The position numbers and the translations under genes were made by a program. Under the pieces are notes generated by a model. The model did not search any database, was not told the origin of the DNA, and worked only from the letters and a program-made list of their open reading frames with translations. A stretch of DNA of 64,000 nt, taken from assembly GCA_920105625.2 (NCBI GenBank), contig OV050033.1, positions 114,785,700 through 114,849,699 of the forward strand, in the 5' to 3' direction. This stretch comes from Clusia tigrina (taxonomy: Eukaryota > Arthropoda > Insecta > Diptera > Clusiidae). Positions 62,941 to 64,000 of this stretch are shown one piece after another (within the stretch, counting starts at the first letter, position 1; each line of letters begins with the position of its first letter).

Positions 62941-64000
62941 CAAACACTGATACAACTTCATATGGCCATAACTACTATACGGTACGTCCTACACCTATCA
63001 AAGTTTGCAACATACAAATGCGTGTAACTTTTTACTGGAGCGTCATAAAACCTTGAAATTTTGTAACAATAAAGCTCTCTTGTCAATTTAAGCTATCGCT
63101 CAAAGCTATGCTACCCTTGAGTTCCAAATCAAAAACTGATAAAACTTCAAATTGCCCAAATTTCTATACGGTACGTCCTACACCTATCAAAGTTGGCAAC
63201 ATACAAATGCTTGTAACTTTTTACTGGAGCGTCATAAAACCTTGAAATTTTGTAACAATAAAGCACTCGAGCCTCTTGTCAATTTAAGATATCGCTCAAA
63301 GCTATGCTAACCATGAGTCACAAAGCAAACACTGATAAAACTTCAAATGCCCCTAACTACTATACGGGACGTGCTACACCTATCAAAGGATGCAACATAC
63401 AAATGCTTATAACTTTTTACTGGAGCGTCATAAAACCTTGAAATTTCGTAACAATAAAGTACTCGAGCCTCTTGTCAATTTAAGTTATCGCTCAACGCTA
63501 TGCTACCCTTGAGTCCCAAATCAAACACTGACAAAACTTCAAATGGCCCTAACTTCTATACTGTACATCCTACACCTATCAAAGTTTGCAACATACAAAT
63601 TCTTGTCACTTTTTACTGGAGCGTCATAAAACCATGAAATTTCGTAACAATAAAGTACTCGAGCCTCTTGTCAATTTAAGCTATCGCTCAAAGCTATGCT
63701 AGCATTGAGTCCCAAATCAAACACTGATAACAATTCAAATGGCCCTAACTTCTATACGGTACGTCCTACACCTATCAAAGTTTGCCACATACAAATGCTT
63801 GTCACGTTTTACTGGAGCGTCATAAAACCTTGAAATTTTGTAACAATAAAGTACTCGAGCCTCTTGTAAATTTAAGCTATCGCTCAAAGCTATGCTACCC
63901 TTGAGTACCAAATCAAACACTGATAAAACATCAAATGGCCCAAACTTCTATATGGTACATCCTACACCTATCAAAGTTTGCAACATACAAATGCTTGTCA
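62941..64000. repeat. Domain III HOR copy 3: shortened, cut by window edge
   Basis: The unit at 62941 is a T1/T2 chimera (ordinary GGTACGTCC and ATGCGTG, then the -7 CTCTCTTG mark). T3 (63130) and T4 (63326) follow. The 63522 unit has GACAAAAC, ATACTGTACATCC and GAAATTTCG, lacks the CACCACC of T5 but ends in TAGCATTGAG as T5 does. T6 is at 63718. T7 starts at 63914 and is cut at 64000 after 87 bp. T7-to-T7 spacing is 1169 bp, six monomers minus 7, so one monomer has been lost. The array evidently continues beyond the window. Confidence 0.86.

Larger units (their letters stand above)
1..64000. repeat. 196-bp satellite DNA array, entire window
   Basis: The whole window is head-to-tail copies of one monomer of about 196 bp, all in the same orientation: 326 complete units and one partial unit. 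Unit starts fall at 1, 197, 393, 589, 786, 982 and so on, and the spacing departs from 196 only at a few small indels (for example -7 at 15479, -21 within 17833-18007, +4 at 20164, -8 before 21143, +66 at 61039). Adjacent monomers differ by scattered substitutions, and blocks of distinctive monomers recur in order as higher-order repeats. No unique sequence, transposon, inversion or gene interrupts it. Such arrays are typical of centromeric, pericentromeric or subtelomeric heterochromatin in eukaryotes; which of these applies cannot be read from the sequence. Confidence 0.99.

Noticed and set aside
567..63920. Dozens of short open frames (60-102 codons), many with similar peptides starting MQHTN or MLPLSPKS
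   Set aside because: They recur only because the DNA repeats. The same monomer is open in part in more than one frame, frames end at the same places in each unit, and 196 bp is not a multiple of three. There are no recognisable domains, no splice or promoter context, and indels shift frames freely.
52506..63920. Minus-strand open frames near 52506, 54275 and 63735 as possible antisense genes
   Set aside because: They are 61-codon accidents in the reverse complement of ordinary monomers and appear only where single substitutions remove a stop present in sister units.
1..64000. CRISPR array
   Set aside because: There is no short-repeat/unique-spacer pattern. The whole 196-bp unit is repeated, and there are no cas genes or leader.
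1..64000. Ribosomal DNA, 5S, tRNA or other tandem RNA gene cluster
   Set aside because: The unit contains no recognisable 5S or tRNA core, no Pol III A/B box pair that I could identify, and no long T-run terminator in a consistent position.
1..64000. CENP-B box-like motif in the monomer
   Set aside because: I looked for the TTCG....A..CGGG pattern on both strands of the reference unit and did not find it. Only loosely CpG-rich TATACGGTACGTCC is present, which does not match.
1..64000. Telomeric repeats or a subtelomere junction
   Set aside because: No TTTAGGG, TTAGGG or similar short tandem was seen anywhere, and the array runs off both window ends.
1..64000. Novel defence or mobile system hidden in the array
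   Set aside because: No coding capacity, no terminal inverted repeats and no non-satellite segment of any length was found, so there is nothing to support such a system.

Overview
The window is one uninterrupted tandem satellite array. The same roughly 196-bp monomer is repeated head to tail, in one orientation, from the first base to the last. Tracking the unit start (CAAACACTGATAA or its variants) gives 326 complete monomers plus an 87-bp partial one at the right edge. I see no protein-coding gene, RNA gene, transposon, inversion or unique sequence. A counted consensus monomer (18204-18399) is about 37% GC, with 47 C and 26 G on the + strand. This must be eukaryotic constitutive heterochromatin, plausibly centromeric or pericentromeric. 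A flowering plant is my best guess, because the reverse-strand 'AAGTTA....CATTTG' motif style resembles many plant satellites, but the sequence does not name the species.

The array is a mosaic of higher-order repeats (HORs), recognisable from diagnostic substitutions and small indels that recur in fixed order. Domain I (1178 to about 14100) is a 17-monomer HOR (3332 bp). Its four successive copies are 17, 9, 23 and about 16 monomers long, and from 786 to 14897 every one of 72 monomers is exactly 196 bp by start-to-start spacing. It is flanked at 1-1177 and 15479-16656 by related, less regular monomers. From about 14310 to 18007 lies a disordered interval with 1-, 7- and 21-bp indels.

Domain II (18008-60137) uses other monomer types, lettered here a-l plus m, n, o, r and x. 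Domain IIa (20951-33285) is a 12-monomer HOR of 2351 bp, present in versions of 10, 11, 12, 12 and 12 monomers and then a half copy. Domain IIb (33286-60137) shuffles parts of that HOR with types m, n and o. It contains a nine-monomer cassette (a-f, m, n, o) seen three times, a 9/7-monomer pair, a 15-monomer HOR of 2940 bp and another 15-monomer period of 2948 bp.

Domain III (60138-64000) is a 7-monomer HOR of about 1.37 kb with its own indels, including a 66-bp tandem duplication; it runs off the right edge.

The many short open frames (60-102 codons) are accidents of the repeat. Since 196 is not a multiple of three, each frame meets the same stops, and the same peptides recur with the monomers. 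The biology here is array evolution: unequal exchange leaving chimeric monomers at junctions, local amplification, decay between domains, and CpG loss. All comparisons were made by eye.
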